From contig NZ_AQWL01000011.1 in NCBI RefSeq assembly GCF_000376425.1, forward strand, positions 27,322-91,321: a stretch of 64,000 nt of DNA, in the 5' to 3' direction. Positions 1 to 9,462 of this stretch are shown here, piece after piece; position 1 is the stretch's first letter, and each line of letters opens with the position of its first letter. The position numbers were made by a program, and so were the translations under genes. The stretch comes from Thiobacillus denitrificans DSM 12475 (GTDB taxonomy: Bacteria > Pseudomonadota > Gammaproteobacteria > Burkholderiales > Thiobacillaceae). The notes under the pieces are model-generated. The model was not told the DNA's origin. It saw only the letters and a program-made list of their open reading frames with translations, and did not search any database.

Positions 1-453
1 TGGGTCGACAACCTGGCGACCTCGCCCTTTCCCGACGACACCAAGGCAATGGAAGCGGTGGCTGCCGGCCAGTGCGACGTCACGCTGGTCAACACCTATT
101 ATTTCGGCCGCCTGATGGAGAAGAGCCCCAATCTGCCGCTGGCGATTTTCTGGCCCAACCAGAATCTGAAAAACAAGGCGGCCGGCGTGCACGTCAACAT
201 CTCCGGTGCCGGGGTCACGCGCCATGCCAAGAACCCGGCCGGCGCGCAGAAACTGATCGAATGGCTGTCGTCCGACAAGGCGCAAAACCTGTTCGCCGAC
301 GTCAACCTGGAATACCCGGTCAATCCGAAAGTGTCGCCCGACAAGACGGTCGCAGCCTGGGGCGGCTTCAAGCAGAACCTGATCAACGTAAAAGAGGCTG
401 GCAGCCTGCAGACCAAGGCCGTAAAATTGATGGATCGCGCCGGCTACAAATAA
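1..453 (+). CDS. fbpA: Ferric-iron ABC transporter substrate-binding protein, C-terminal part
   Basis: The reading frame is open from the first base, so this is the last 150 residues of a gene that begins outside the window. It reads like the C-terminal lobe of periplasmic iron-binding proteins of the FbpA/FutA type. It holds the tandem tyrosines of the iron site (NTYYFGRL, about residues 35-42 of the visible part) and a closing lobe with an ASSDKAQ-like helix (EWLSSDKAQNLFADVN). The family binds Fe(III) in the periplasm and hands it to the FbpB permease. The permease and ATPase genes follow in the same direction, which supports the call. A strong hairpin lies only 36 bases after the stop codon. 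Confidence 0.88.
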   Translation, partial: WVDNLATSPFPDDTKAMEAVAAGQCDVTLVNTYYFGRLMEKSPNLPLAIFWPNQNLKNKAAGVHVNISGAGVTRHAKNPAGAQKLIEWLSSDKAQNLFADVNLEYPVNPKVSPDKTVAAWGGFKQNLINVKEAGSLQTKAVKLMDRAGYK

Positions 454-462
454 GCATCCATC

Positions 463-2139
463 TTGTCTGACACTGTTGCAGTTCCAACAAAAGCGCCCTC
501 AGCGGGCGTTTTTGTTTTGCCTGACGCCCGCCCCCGCATCGGCGGCTGGATGCTGTTCGCCCTGGCGGTCGCCGCGCTGGTGCTGGTGCCGGTGGCGGTC
601 ACCTTCTCCTCGTTCGCCCAGGTCGAGGGCGACATCCTCGCTCACCTGACCGAGTTCGTGCTGCCCGAACTGGTGGGCAACACGCTGTGGCTGGTGCTCG
701 GGGTGGCAGTCGGCGTCGGCGTACTGGGCGTGTCGCTGGCCTGGCTCACGGCGATGTGCGAATTTCCCGGCCGCCGCCTGTTCGACTGGGCGTTGCTGCT
801 GCCGCTGGCACTGCCCGCCTACGTCACTGCCTTCGTCGCGATCGGCCTCTTGGACTTCACCGGCCCGCTGCAGACCTGGCTGCGCGAAGGCTGGGGCCTC
901 ACCGGCCTGCCCGAAATCCGCTCGCGTGGCGGCGTCATCCTGGTGATGTCGCTGGCGCTCTATCCCTATGTTTATCTCATTGCAAAAAATGCCTTCGCCA
1001 CCCAGGGCGCGATCGCGCTGGAAGCGGCGCAGTCGCTCGGACTCTCCCGCACCCAGGGCTTCTTCCGGGTGGCGCTGCCGATGGCGCGGCCGTGGATCGC
1101 CGCCGGGATGATGCTGGCGCTGATGGAAACCCTGGCCGATTTCGGCACCATGGCGATCTTCAACTACGACACCTTCACCACTGCCATCTACAAGGCCTGG
1201 TACAGCCTGTTCTCGCTGCCGGCAGCGGCGCAGCTGGCCTCGATCCTGATCCTGTTCGTGCTGGTCGCGGTGGTGTTCGAGCAGCGCTCGCGCACCCGGA
1301 TGCGCTACGGCACGGTGGGCCGCAGCGCCGCTTCTCGACGTATCAAGCTGTCGCCGGCGCTGGCCGGGCTGGCCCTGCTGTATGCCGGTGCAGTACTGGC
1401 GGTGGCCTTTCTCATTCCGATCACGCAACTGGCACTGTGGACACGCGACGTCATCGCCGACGATCTCGATAGCCGCTACTGGGCATTTGCCTGGCATTCG
1501 GTGCTGCTGGCCGGCATGGGCGCGCTGATGGTGGTGGCCATGGCGTTGCTGCTCGCCTATGCCGGGCGCCAGCGCCCCGGTACGGTGATGATGTGGGTGC
1601 AGCGCCTCGCCACCCTCGGCTATGCCTTCCCCGGCGCGGTGCTGGCGGTGGGCCTGTTCATCCCGGTGGCGGCGCTGGACAACTGGCTGATCGACACCGG
1701 CCGCGCCTGGTTCGGCTTCGACGGCAGCGAAATCCTCAAGGGCACGCTGCTGGTGATGCTGCTGGCCTACCTGGTGCGCTTTCTCGCGGTAGGCTTCGGC
1801 CCCATCGACAGCGGACTGCACCGCATCACCCGCAACGTCGACGAAGCCGCGCGCAACCTGGGCACCGGCGCGGCTGGCCTGCTCACCCGCATCCACCTTC
1901 CCATGTTACGCGCCAGCCTGCTGACCGCCGGAGCGCTGGCCTTCGTCGACATCATGAAGGAAATGCCGATCACCCTGATGACCCGCCCGTTCGGCTGGGA
2001 CACGCTGGCGGTACGGGTATTCGAGATGACCGCGGAAGGCGAATGGGAGCGCGCCGCGCTGCCTTCGCTCGCCATTGTCGTTGCCGGTATCATCCCCATC
2101 ATTCTCATGACCTGGCGCGGAGCGCATTCCCATGGCTGA
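463..2139 (+). CDS. fbpB: Ferric-iron ABC transporter permease, fused double-domain type
   Basis: A 558-residue inner-membrane protein built of two homologous permease halves, the layout of FbpB/SfuB iron permeases. Each half carries an EAA loop that docks to the ATPase: EAAQSLGLSR near residue 187 and EAARNLGTGA near residue 461. About twelve hydrophobic segments are visible. The longest frame starts at a TTG (463), but residues 9-17 would then be encoded by the terminator-like hairpin. A later start, TTG 517 or ATG 549, is therefore just as likely. The 3' end overlaps fbpC by 8 bases, which implies translational coupling. Substrate specificity for iron rests on the flanking fbpA and fbpC. 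Confidence 0.87.
   Translation: MSDTVAVPTKAPSAGVFVLPDARPRIGGWMLFALAVAALVLVPVAVTFSSFAQVEGDILAHLTEFVLPELVGNTLWLVLGVAVGVGVLGVSLAWLTAMCEFPGRRLFDWALLLPLALPAYVTAFVAIGLLDFTGPLQTWLREGWGLTGLPEIRSRGGVILVMSLALYPYVYLIAKNAFATQGAIALEAAQSLGLSRTQGFFRVALPMARPWIAAGMMLALMETLADFGTMAIFNYDTFTTAIYKAWYSLFSLPAAAQLASILILFVLVAVVFEQRSRTRMRYGTVGRSAASRRIKLSPALAGLALLYAGAVLAVAFLIPITQLALWTRDVIADDLDSRYWAFAWHSVLLAGMGALMVVAMALLLAYAGRQRPGTVMMWVQRLATLGYAFPGAVLAVGLFIPVAALDNWLIDTGRAWFGFDGSEILKGTLLVMLLAYLVRFLAVGFGPIDSGLHRITRNVDEAARNLGTGAAGLLTRIHLPMLRASLLTAGALAFVDIMKEMPITLMTRPFGWDTLAVRVFEMTAEGEWERAALPSLAIVVAGIIPIILMTWRGAHSHG
489..513 (+). terminator. Terminator-like hairpin between fbpA and fbpB
   Basis: CGCCC (494-498) pairs with GGGCG (504-508) around a five-base loop. 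It is flanked by an A-run and then TTTTTG, the layout of a bidirectional intrinsic terminator. It lies inside the frame of the longest possible fbpB product, so it probably lowers permease and ATPase transcription relative to the binding protein. Confidence 0.6.
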
Positions 2140-3199
2140 GTTGATCCTCGATTCGGTTTCGCAGTCGTACGCCAAGCGGCAAATCATCGCCGACCTCACC
2201 TTCACCCTGCCGGAAGGCGCGATCGGCTGCCTGCTGGGCCCGTCGGGGTGCGGCAAGACCACGGCGCTGCGCTGCATCTCCGGCTTCGAGCCGATCCAGA
2301 GCGGCGAAATCCGTATCGGTGGCGAAGTCGTCAGCCGCCCCGGCTGGATGCTGGCCGCCGAAAAACGCCGCATCGGCATGGTGTTCCAGGACTACGCGCT
2401 GTTTCCACACCTCAGCGTGGCCGACAACGTCGGCTTCGGCCTGCGCAACGACGCCAGGGCCGCACGCCAGGCGCGTATCGACGAACTGCTCGTATTGGTG
2501 GGACTGTCGGCCCACGCCGATCAGTACCCCCATCAACTATCCGGCGGCCAGCAGCAGCGCGTGGCACTGGCGCGCGCGCTGGCGCCGCGGCCGCGCCTGA
2601 TCCTGATGGACGAGCCGTTCTCCAACCTCGACGTGGAACTGCGCGAACGCCTGTCGCTCGAGGTACGCGACATTCTCAAGCGCGAAGCCACCACCGCGCT
2701 CATCGTGACCCACGACCAGCACGAGGCGTTTGCGCTGGCCGACTGGGTCGGCGTGATGCACCAGGGCCGCATCCAGCAATGGGATACGCCCTACAACCTG
2801 TACCACGAACCGGGCAACCGCTTCGTCGCCGATTTCGTCGGCCAGGGTGCGCTGGTGCCGGGAGAGGTGATCAACGACCATCAGGTGGAGATCGAGCTCG
2901 GCGTACTGGAAGGGCACATCCCGGTCGAATGCGACGCCAGCGGCTGCGAGCACTGCGTGCGCAACTGCCACGTCGACGTACTGCTGCGCCCGGACGACAT
3001 CATCCACGACGACGACAGCCTGCTGCTGGCCGAGGTCGAAAACAAGGCCTTCCGCGGCGCCGATTTCCTCTACACGCTGAAACTGCCGAGCGGCCAGCAC
3101 GCCCTGTCGCTGGTGCCCTCGCACCACAACCATGCCATTGGCGAAAAGATCGGCATCAAGCTGGCGGTCGACCACGTCGTGGCGTTCCGGCGCGAATAA
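2132..3199 (+). CDS. fbpC: Ferric-iron ABC transporter ATP-binding protein
   Basis: A 355-residue ATPase that powers iron import. Visible motifs are Walker [10 protein letters not shown] (36-44), signature LSGGQ (136-140), Walker B LILMDEP (about 158-164) and the H-loop IVTHDQ. A C-terminal regulatory region begins near residue 240. That region holds four closely spaced cysteines (C267, C272, C275, C279; CX4CX2CX3C), which could bind iron or an Fe-S cluster and report iron status. This is an inference. The start ATG lies inside the last codons of fbpB. Length and motif order fit the FbpC/AfuC family. Confidence 0.92.
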   Translation: MAELILDSVSQSYAKRQIIADLTFTLPEGAIGCLLGPSGCGKTTALRCISGFEPIQSGEIRIGGEVVSRPGWMLAAEKRRIGMVFQDYALFPHLSVADNVGFGLRNDARAARQARIDELLVLVGLSAHADQYPHQLSGGQQQRVALARALAPRPRLILMDEPFSNLDVELRERLSLEVRDILKREATTALIVTHDQHEAFALADWVGVMHQGRIQQWDTPYNLYHEPGNRFVADFVGQGALVPGEVINDHQVEIELGVLEGHIPVECDASGCEHCVRNCHVDVLLRPDDIIHDDDSLLLAEVENKAFRGADFLYTLKLPSGQHALSLVPSHHNHAIGEKIGIKLAVDHVVAFRRE

Positions 3200-3210
3200 T
3201 CCTCCAGCCC

Positions 3211-5730
3211 ATGCTGCCCTCTCCGCTGCGCGGCTTGCTGTTCAATGTGGGGCTTGGTTTCACCTCCGCCCTGTTGCTGATGCTGGCGGTGATCGGGCTG
3301 GGGGTCACCCAGATGGAGCATCTGAACGCCGAGCTGGCCAATGTGGTTTCGGTCAACAACGTCAAGACCCGGCTGGCCTCGCGCATGCGCGACTCCATTC
3401 GCGACCGGCAGATGCTGATGCACAACATCGTAATCGCCGTCGATCCCTGGGAAAAGGACGCGCTCTTCATGCAATTCCAGGATTACGGCGAACGCTACGC
3501 CAAGGACCGCGGCCAGTTGGGCACCATGCTCAGCACGCCGGACGAGAAACTGTTGATGGATGAACTCGACGTCCTCACCTCCTTCAACCAGCCGATCATG
3601 TTCAACGTGGTCCAGGCGGCTCTCGACGAGAACAATTACAGCGCCCTCAAGCAGTTGCAGGAGGAGGCCATTCCCCTGCAAAACGAGTTGATGGAATCGC
3701 TCAACAACATGACCAGCCTGCAGCGCGAGGCCAACGAAGCGGCGCTCGGCAAAACCTTCACCGCCTATCAGGCCACCCGCAACCTGATGCTGGTGCTGGG
3801 CATCAGCGCAACCCTGCTGGCGACCCTGGTTGCGGTTCTGGTCAGCCGCCGCATGCTGACGCAGACGCGCCAACTCGAAACTGAAAAGCAGAAATACCAG
3901 ACCCTGTTCGAAACCAACTCTGATGCCGTCGTCATTCTCGACGACAAGGGTTTCACCGACTGCAACCCCGCCACGCTATCGCTGTTCGGCATGGATTCGG
4001 TCGCCACCTTCCTCGGCAAATCCATCTCCCAGCTCGGCACCCCGCTCCAGGCCCATGGCATGAGCGCCCACGATCACGCCATGCAGGCGATCCGCCAGGC
4101 ACGCAGCCAGGGACATGCGGTGATGGACTGGCAGGGGCGGCGCCAGGACGGCTCCGTGTTCTCGGCCGAGATCGCCATGCACGCAATGCAACTGGAAGGC
4201 AGGCCGGTGATCCAGGCGATCATGCGCGACGTGTCCGAACGCCGCGCCGCCGAGGCCGCCAAGGAAGCGGCGCGCGAAGCCGCCCTGCAAATGGCGCATG
4301 CCAAATCGGGGTTCATCGCCAACGTCAGCCATGAAATCCGCACCCCCATGCACGGCATCCTGGGGATGAGCGGATTGCTGCTGAAAACCCCGCTCGACGG
4401 ACAGCAGCGCGAATACGTGGCAACCCTGAAAAGCTCGGCGGAAGGCCTGCTTACCATCATCAACGACATCCTCGACTTTTCCAAAATCGAGGCCGGCAAA
4501 CTGGACATCGAGCAGGTCGCCTTCTCGCCGGCAACGCTGGCGCAGGGCGTAGCCACGCTGTTCCAGGCGCGCGCACTGGAAAAGAACCTGCACCTGAAGC
4601 TGACCCTGCCCGAAGCGCTGCCCGCCGCCCTGCTGGGCGACCCTACGCGTATCCGCCAGATCCTGCTCAACCTAGTCGACAACGCCATCAAGTTCACGCA
4701 CCAGGGCGAAGTCGAGTTGCGCGCGGAATTCGAGACGGTGGAAGGAGCAGTCAATTGTCTGTTCACCGTCCGGGACAGCGGCATCGGCATGAACGCCGAA
4801 ACGCAGGCGCGCCTATTCCAGGCCTTTTCACAAGCCGACTCGTCGACCACGCGACGTTACGGCGGCACCGGCCTGGGGCTCGCTGTCAGCAGCCAGCTCG
4901 CTGAATTGATGGGTGGACAGCTCACAGTCGAGAGCGAGCCCGGTAAGGGCAGCCGCTTCAGTTTGGCGCTGCGCCTGCCGACAACGACGCTGCCGCTGGT
5001 TGAGCTGCCGACGCAGGCCGCCATCCGGCTGCAGGGGCGCATCCTGGCTGTGGAAGACCATCCGGTGAACCAGAAAATGCTGGCGCACCAGCTACGCGAA
5101 ATGGGTCTGCAATATGCCATTGCGGCCAGCGGAACGCAGGCACTGGACATGCTGGAGAAGGAGCGGTTCGATCTGGTGCTGATGGACTGGCAAATGCCGG
5201 AAATGGACGGGCTGGACGCCACCCGGCAGATCCGCCGGCTGCCGACCGACGTCCGCCATATCCCCGTCATCGCGCTGACCGCCAATGCCAACACCGATTT
5301 CCGCGAAGTCTGCCTCGCGGCCGGGGCGAACGATTATATGAGCAAGCCCTATACCGAGGCTGCGCTGGCGGCATTGCTGAAGCAATGGCTGCCGCAGGCC
5401 AGACCTGCCGCCCCCCCCGTTCCGCTGCTCGACCTGCCCGCCCTGCACGCACGTTACCCAGGCAATCCGGAACTGGTGAACGATCTGGCCACGGTCTTCG
5501 CCAGCACCACCGAAGCCAGCCTGGCGGCGCTGAAGCGCGCGATCGGGCAGGGCCATATCGAAGCATGCCGCAAGGAAGCCCATGCCCTGAAAGGCGCTGC
5601 AGCCAGCGTGATGGCCACGGCCATCCAGCAAGGTGCCGCCCGTATCGAAAGCAGCGTGCAAAGGGGCGACTTCACCGCCGCCGCCACCGAACTGGCGGCG
5701 CTGGAAAACACCTTTCGCAGCCATGCCTGA
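3211..5730 (+). CDS. Hybrid sensor histidine kinase (TM sensor, PAS, HisKA, HATPase, REC, HPt)
   Basis: An 839-residue membrane kinase starting 11 bases after fbpC. The order is a transmembrane segment (about 13-33), a helical extracytoplasmic sensor resembling 4HB domains, a second membrane segment (about 190-210), a PAS domain (about 220-345) and HisKA with NVSHEIRTP (phosphoacceptor His374). These are followed by an HATPase with DNAIKF, DSGIGM and GGTGLGL boxes, a receiver domain (phosphoacceptor Asp659 in [11 protein letters not shown]) and a C-terminal HPt domain (His791 in EAHALKG). It therefore carries a complete phosphorelay except for the output regulator, which is not nearby. The frame stays open upstream through fbpC in another frame; ATG 3211 is chosen because the membrane sensor begins there. 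Adjacency to fbpC suggests co-transcription, possibly sensing iron. Confidence 0.93.
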   Translation: MLPSPLRGLLFNVGLGFTSALLLMLAVIGLGVTQMEHLNAELANVVSVNNVKTRLASRMRDSIRDRQMLMHNIVIAVDPWEKDALFMQFQDYGERYAKDRGQLGTMLSTPDEKLLMDELDVLTSFNQPIMFNVVQAALDENNYSALKQLQEEAIPLQNELMESLNNMTSLQREANEAALGKTFTAYQATRNLMLVLGISATLLATLVAVLVSRRMLTQTRQLETEKQKYQTLFETNSDAVVILDDKGFTDCNPATLSLFGMDSVATFLGKSISQLGTPLQAHGMSAHDHAMQAIRQARSQGHAVMDWQGRRQDGSVFSAEIAMHAMQLEGRPVIQAIMRDVSERRAAEAAKEAAREAALQMAHAKSGFIANVSHEIRTPMHGILGMSGLLLKTPLDGQQREYVATLKSSAEGLLTIINDILDFSKIEAGKLDIEQVAFSPATLAQGVATLFQARALEKNLHLKLTLPEALPAALLGDPTRIRQILLNLVDNAIKFTHQGEVELRAEFETVEGAVNCLFTVRDSGIGMNAETQARLFQAFSQADSSTTRRYGGTGLGLAVSSQLAELMGGQLTVESEPGKGSRFSLALRLPTTTLPLVELPTQAAIRLQGRILAVEDHPVNQKMLAHQLREMGLQYAIAASGTQALDMLEKERFDLVLMDWQMPEMDGLDATRQIRRLPTDVRHIPVIALTANANTDFREVCLAAGANDYMSKPYTEAALAALLKQWLPQARPAAPPVPLLDLPALHARYPGNPELVNDLATVFASTTEASLAALKRAIGQGHIEACRKEAHALKGAAASVMATAIQQGAARIESSVQRGDFTAAATELAALENTFRSHA

Positions 5731-5795
5731 CCGCGCATTGACGCGCGCGCTGCAGCGTGCGTAGGATGAGAAGGTCACAGTCCAGGAGACACGCC

Positions 5796-6521
5796 ATGCT
5801 GCGCATCCTTTCATTCCCATTCGTTCTCGCCTGGCTTTGCAGCCTGCCGGCGTTCGCTGCCGAGCCGCCCGCTCCCCCAGTCGACCGCAATCCGCAGGGT
5901 GCGCCAGCGCAGGGCTGGATCGGTGTAGAACCGACGCCCTACGGCCCGATGCTGATCCAGCAGGCATCACCGCCACCTTATCGGGACTACCAGATGAATC
6001 GCATTCTGACGCCCGAGGAAAAGAAACGCTGGCGGCAGACGATGATGCCCATGATGGCCAACATGGCGCAGATGGATCCGCGTGAAACGATGAACTATTT
6101 CACCGTCAAGTACAAAGCCAAACCGGGCGTGTCGTTCGATGAAGTGGTCGAATCGATGATGCTGCGCGCCAACCAGGTGAATCTGAAACACGTCGGCAGC
6201 AATTTGATGTGGAAGGATTTCCAGACCGTCCTGGGAGACAACAACGCGCCACGCGTCGAAGTGTTCAGTTTCTGCGACATCGCGATTGGCCGCGAACTGC
6301 TGAAGATCATCCCGGAAATGGTGGTTTTTCTTCCCTGTCGCATCGCGGTGATGGAAGACGCCGACAAAAACATCTGGGTGATGATGATGGACTGGGATGT
6401 GACCGCGCTGCAGCTGGTAGGCAACCAGAAGGGCATCCCTGAGGAACTGCGCAAAGATGCCATCACGATCCGCGAAAAGATGGAAAACGTGATGCGCGCC
6501 GGCGCCAATGGCGAACTCTGA
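5796..6521 (+). CDS. Secreted DUF302-domain protein
   Basis: A 241-residue protein with a signal peptide (hydrophobic FPFVLAWLCSLPAFAAE) and a mature region that matches the DUF302 pattern. Its core runs from TVKYKAKPGVSFDEVVESM to the MMMDWDVTALQL region, with a phenylalanine/cysteine-containing strand VEVFSFCDIAIGR. The DUF302 fold is small, its biochemical role is unsettled, and it is frequent in sulfur-oxidising bacteria. ATG 5796 is preferred over an upstream ATG at 5757 because AGGAGA sits just before it and the signal peptide then starts correctly. The N-terminal 60 residues after the signal are proline-rich and outside DUF302. The end overlaps the next frame by 14 bases. Confidence 0.75.
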   Translation: MLRILSFPFVLAWLCSLPAFAAEPPAPPVDRNPQGAPAQGWIGVEPTPYGPMLIQQASPPPYRDYQMNRILTPEEKKRWRQTMMPMMANMAQMDPRETMNYFTVKYKAKPGVSFDEVVESMMLRANQVNLKHVGSNLMWKDFQTVLGDNNAPRVEVFSFCDIAIGRELLKIIPEMVVFLPCRIAVMEDADKNIWVMMMDWDVTALQLVGNQKGIPEELRKDAITIREKMENVMRAGANGEL

Positions 6522-7596
6522 GTTTTCAATTCGCCGAATGCGGTCGCCTGCTCCGAACCCCATGCCGCTGCCCTGCCATCCGTTCGTCTCCGCTGCGCCG
6601 CTGCAACAAGGTTTTGCCGACGGACTGGCCGCGATGCTGGAAAAGCATTCAGGACTGGGCGCCTACATCCTCGTGCTGGCCAATGCCGCCTACGACCCGA
6701 AGCTGTGGGCGCAGCTCTCGCCGGCACTGTCGGCACGGCATGCCGAACTCGCCACCGCACTCACGGACACGCTCCGGAACGGCCAGGCGCTCACCGAACC
6801 GGATGATGACGTGCAGGTCTTTCTCAAGCTCCTCGCCATCGGCTTCGATCATCTGAGGGCCATGGAAAGCCGCCATGCCGGGCCATGGGCGCTGCTCTTC
6901 AACCCCATCCGTGCGCTGCGCCCGCCGCGCAGCAGCGGAATGAAGTTTGAAAGCCTGCTGTGTCCCTTCGACACCTCCGGTTTCCATTTCAACAAACCGT
7001 TTCTCGCCAAGGAAGTTTTCTGGGAGGGCGAACTTGCCGGCAAACCGGCGCGCCTGCTGTACAACAAATTCCCTTTCGCCCGTCTGCACGGCTTGCTGGT
7101 GCCGGAGCCCTTGCGCCAGGCGCCGCAATATCTCACACCGGAACTGCACGGCTGGGCCTGGGACGTCTGTGCGCAGTCCAGCGTGCCCGGCCTGTGCCTC
7201 GGCTACAACAGCACCGGCGCCGGCGCGTCGGTCAACCACCTGCATTTCCAGAGCTTCGTGCAAACAACTCCGCTGCCGATACAGGATGCCTGTTTTTCCC
7301 ACAATGGCGGTGTCAAGCCCTATCCGCTGCCCTGCCGGTGTTTCACCGATGCCGAGCACGCATGGATTCATCTCGACGAATTGCATCAACGCAACCTCCC
7401 CTACAACCTCATCTACAGCAAGGGGGGGCTTCACCTCGTTGCACGCGTACCGCAGGACAGCAGCACTCTCAGTCCGCAAAACCGCGGCTATGGCTGGAGC
7501 GAAATGGCTGGCGCCGTCACCCTGTTCAGCCGGGAGGCGTTTGAAGGCTTGAATGCGGCGGCGTTTGAGGCGGAACTGGCGAGCTTTGCACCCTGA
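6508..7596 (+). CDS. HIT/galactose-1-P uridylyltransferase-like phosphorylase
   Basis: A 362-residue cytosolic protein with the histidine motif of the HIT/GalT superfamily (SVNHLHFQSF, around residue 240). An N-terminal half contains FNKPFLAKEVFW and LLYNKFPFARLHGLLVP, a strand-turn pattern seen in GDP-hexose phosphorylases and DUF4922-like relatives. Such enzymes use a covalent His-nucleotide intermediate to transfer or release a nucleotidyl group. The actual substrate cannot be told from sequence. The chosen start overlaps the DUF302 gene by 14 bases and has no convincing ribosome site. ATG 6538 or 6562 are alternatives that would drop only low-complexity residues. Confidence 0.6.
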   Translation: MANSEFSIRRMRSPAPNPMPLPCHPFVSAAPLQQGFADGLAAMLEKHSGLGAYILVLANAAYDPKLWAQLSPALSARHAELATALTDTLRNGQALTEPDDDVQVFLKLLAIGFDHLRAMESRHAGPWALLFNPIRALRPPRSSGMKFESLLCPFDTSGFHFNKPFLAKEVFWEGELAGKPARLLYNKFPFARLHGLLVPEPLRQAPQYLTPELHGWAWDVCAQSSVPGLCLGYNSTGAGASVNHLHFQSFVQTTPLPIQDACFSHNGGVKPYPLPCRCFTDAEHAWIHLDELHQRNLPYNLIYSKGGLHLVARVPQDSSTLSPQNRGYGWSEMAGAVTLFSREAFEGLNAAAFEAELASFAP

Positions 7597-8235
7597 AAGG
7601 GGGCGATGTGTCCTTATTATCACCGGGCCCAAACGGACCATAACCCACACATCGCCGTGTCAAGATCCCACCGATAAGCTCCTCCGGCCCTACCTGAGGA
7701 GAAACGGCCATGCGCGAAAGAATGCATGCCCTGACGCTGATGCGCGCGCTGAGCGCAGCTTTCCCTTCGGCTACCTCAGCCATCAGCATTGCAGGTGCCA
7801 ATGGTCCATTTGCCTCCCTTCCTGCAGTGGCCACCTCCATTACGGGCGCAGACGGTCCGCTTGCACCTGCCGCTGACTACGCCCTGCCCTACCGTGCCGC
7901 TGGCATTTTGATTTATCCGCGATCGATCTTGGTGCCGGCATCACGCTCCGCTTCGATTCGCAGATGCAGCGCGTGAAGCTGCTTTCGCTGGGCACCATCA
8001 TGATCGCCGGCGTGATCGATACCACTGGAATCAACCTTGCACGGGAAGCGCCAGGGCAAGGTCTTATCTCGGGTTCGATCTCGACGGACACCTTTTCGCT
8101 TATGGCGCCTCCGACGGGGGCGATCACGTGCGTGCAGTAAAAGCGTATTTATACGTATTACAGCCCTCACTCGGATGCCTTATAAAAACCGCTCGCAGCG
8201 TATTTTTTTGCGATAACCCTCAAAGGAGACAAGAC
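7597..8235 (+). other. Stretch of 639 bases without a confident gene; possible decayed gene
   Basis: An ATG at 7710 has a reasonable ribosome site (GAGGAG) and opens an 88-codon frame rich in Ala/Ser/Pro with no family I recognise. A different frame, 7877-8140, has more protein-like composition (LGAGITLRFDSQM, then VIDTTGINLA) and ends in TAA at 8138, but has no start codon after the in-frame stop at 7874. Together they may be a frameshifted small gene. Otherwise nothing is seen here. Confidence 0.3.
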
Positions 8236-8454
8236 ATGCCGTTTATCAATATCAAGATTATCGAAGGGGTTTTTACCGACGCGCAGAAGCAGGAAATCAT
8301 CAAAAAAATGACGGATACCATGGTCTCGATCGAAGGCGAGAACATGCGGGGGGTGACCTGGACGGTAATCGAGGAAGTTAAGAGCGGAGACTGGGGTATC
8401 GGTGGAAAAGGATTGACGTCTGAGGACGTCAAATCGCTGGCTGCGGGTAAATAG
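8236..8454 (+). CDS. 4-oxalocrotonate tautomerase family protein
   Basis: A 72-residue protein beginning Met-Pro-Phe-Ile-Asn. After Met removal the N-terminal proline would be the catalytic base of the tautomerase superfamily. The helix with TDAQKQEIIKKMTDTM and the following VTWTVIEEV strand fit the 4-OT beta-alpha-beta fold, which assembles as a hexamer. It starts 7 bases after AAGGAGAC, an excellent ribosome site. It stands alone with no aromatic-degradation genes nearby, so the substrate is unknown. Length is slightly above the usual 60-70 residues. Confidence 0.85.
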   Translation: MPFINIKIIEGVFTDAQKQEIIKKMTDTMVSIEGENMRGVTWTVIEEVKSGDWGIGGKGLTSEDVKSLAAGK

Positions 8455-8621
8455 TGTTTCCCGCCGCAGACAGATAGGCTTCCCGGGCAACGAGCCAAAG
8501 TCTCTCGACAGGCAACGCAAACGCTCTATCGATAGGTAACTCGAACCAGTAGAAAATTTGAGTGATTACCCTTAGGCTTGCGAAACTCGTGCCCGGGGCC
8601 GGCCTCTGCAAAGAACCTCGC

Positions 8622-8649
8622 ACCAACCATGTCACCTGGCATGGTTGGT
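8622..8649. terminator. Perfect 10-bp inverted repeat between convergent genes
   Basis: ACCAACCATG (8622-8631) and CATGGTTGGT (8640-8649) are exact complements around an 8-base loop. The hairpin sits between the tautomerase gene and the end of the phosphodiesterase-like gene, which converge. A bidirectional transcription stop is likely, although no T-run follows on either side. Confidence 0.4.
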
Positions 8650-8680
8650 ACTGCGGAAAGTCCGGCTACGCGCATCTTCC

Positions 8681-9445
8681 CTATAAGACAATTACCTGTC
8701 CTTGCTGCAAAGCCTCCAGCCCCCAATTTGGCGCAGCGATGCGCAATTCATCCATGATCGCCGACTCGTTGCCGGGTTTCAGATGCGTGATCCAAACTTC
8801 TGGACGGACGCTGAGCATGTGCAGTTCCGCTGCCAGCGAATCCGGCCAGTGATGTTTCGACACCTTGGCGATCTCGACCAGTTCGTTTTCGAATGAGGTT
8901 TCGATGATGAGATGGCGCAAGTCGGGGATGGCGTTGAGCGCGGCGACGAAGGCGTCGCTGTGGGTCGTGTCGCCACTGAATGCCAGGCTGCCCGCTGTCG
9001 TCGCTACATGCAAGCCGCATGCCGGCACCACGTGATTGGCCGGCAATGGCCGGAACCTCCGTCCTTTCAGGGTGAACGCTTCGCCCGGTCCGAGCGGTTC
9101 GAAGCGCAGCCACGGTGCCTCCTCGCTCGGTATCTTGCGAAAATCGGGCCACAGCTGCCAATTGAACAAGTGGATAGACAGCACGTCCAGCACCTCGGGT
9201 AGCGCATGCACCGTCACCGGCGTACTGCGCAGGTCGCCGACGCTGTCGAGCAGCAGCGGCAGGCCCAGCACATGATCGAGGTGGGCATGGGTGAGGAACA
9301 CGTGGTCGATCTTCAGCAGCTGTTCGAAGTCGAGCGTAGTGAGGCCGCTGCCGGCGTCGATCAACACGTCGTCGTCGACCAGCAGGCTGGTGGTGTGGCG
9401 TCCGCTGCCGATGCCGCCGCTGCAGCCCAATACGGTGAGTTTCAT
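8681..9445 (-). CDS. Metallo-beta-lactamase-fold phosphodiesterase, cyclic-nucleotide PDE class II-like
   Basis: A 254-residue protein with the MBL-fold metal motif THAHLDHVLG (HXHXDH), a downstream GDTTHSD aspartate ligand and a late ITHLKPGNE histidine. The opening LTVLGCSGGIGSGRHTTSLLVDDDVLIDAG and the overall length resemble class II 3',5'-cyclic-nucleotide phosphodiesterases (the yeast PDE1/CpdP group) more than RNase Z, though RNase Z-like or other hydrolases remain possible. The start ATG at 9445 lies 17 bases after the nucleotide-cyclase stop on the same strand. It is the last gene of the SH3-M48-cyclase operon, so it may break down what the cyclase makes. Confidence 0.75.
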   Translation of the reverse strand: MKLTVLGCSGGIGSGRHTTSLLVDDDVLIDAGSGLTTLDFEQLLKIDHVFLTHAHLDHVLGLPLLLDSVGDLRSTPVTVHALPEVLDVLSIHLFNWQLWPDFRKIPSEEAPWLRFEPLGPGEAFTLKGRRFRPLPANHVVPACGLHVATTAGSLAFSGDTTHSDAFVAALNAIPDLRHLIIETSFENELVEIAKVSKHHWPDSLAAELHMLSVRPEVWITHLKPGNESAIMDELRIAAPNWGLEALQQGQVIVL

Positions 9446-9462
9446 CGCTGTTTTTATCGTGG

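Noticed and set aside
499-1896. 465-codon open frame on the minus strand opposite fbpB
   Set aside because: Arg/Gln/His-rich composition typical of the antisense of GC-rich coding DNA; no family motif; fbpB on the plus strand is clear.
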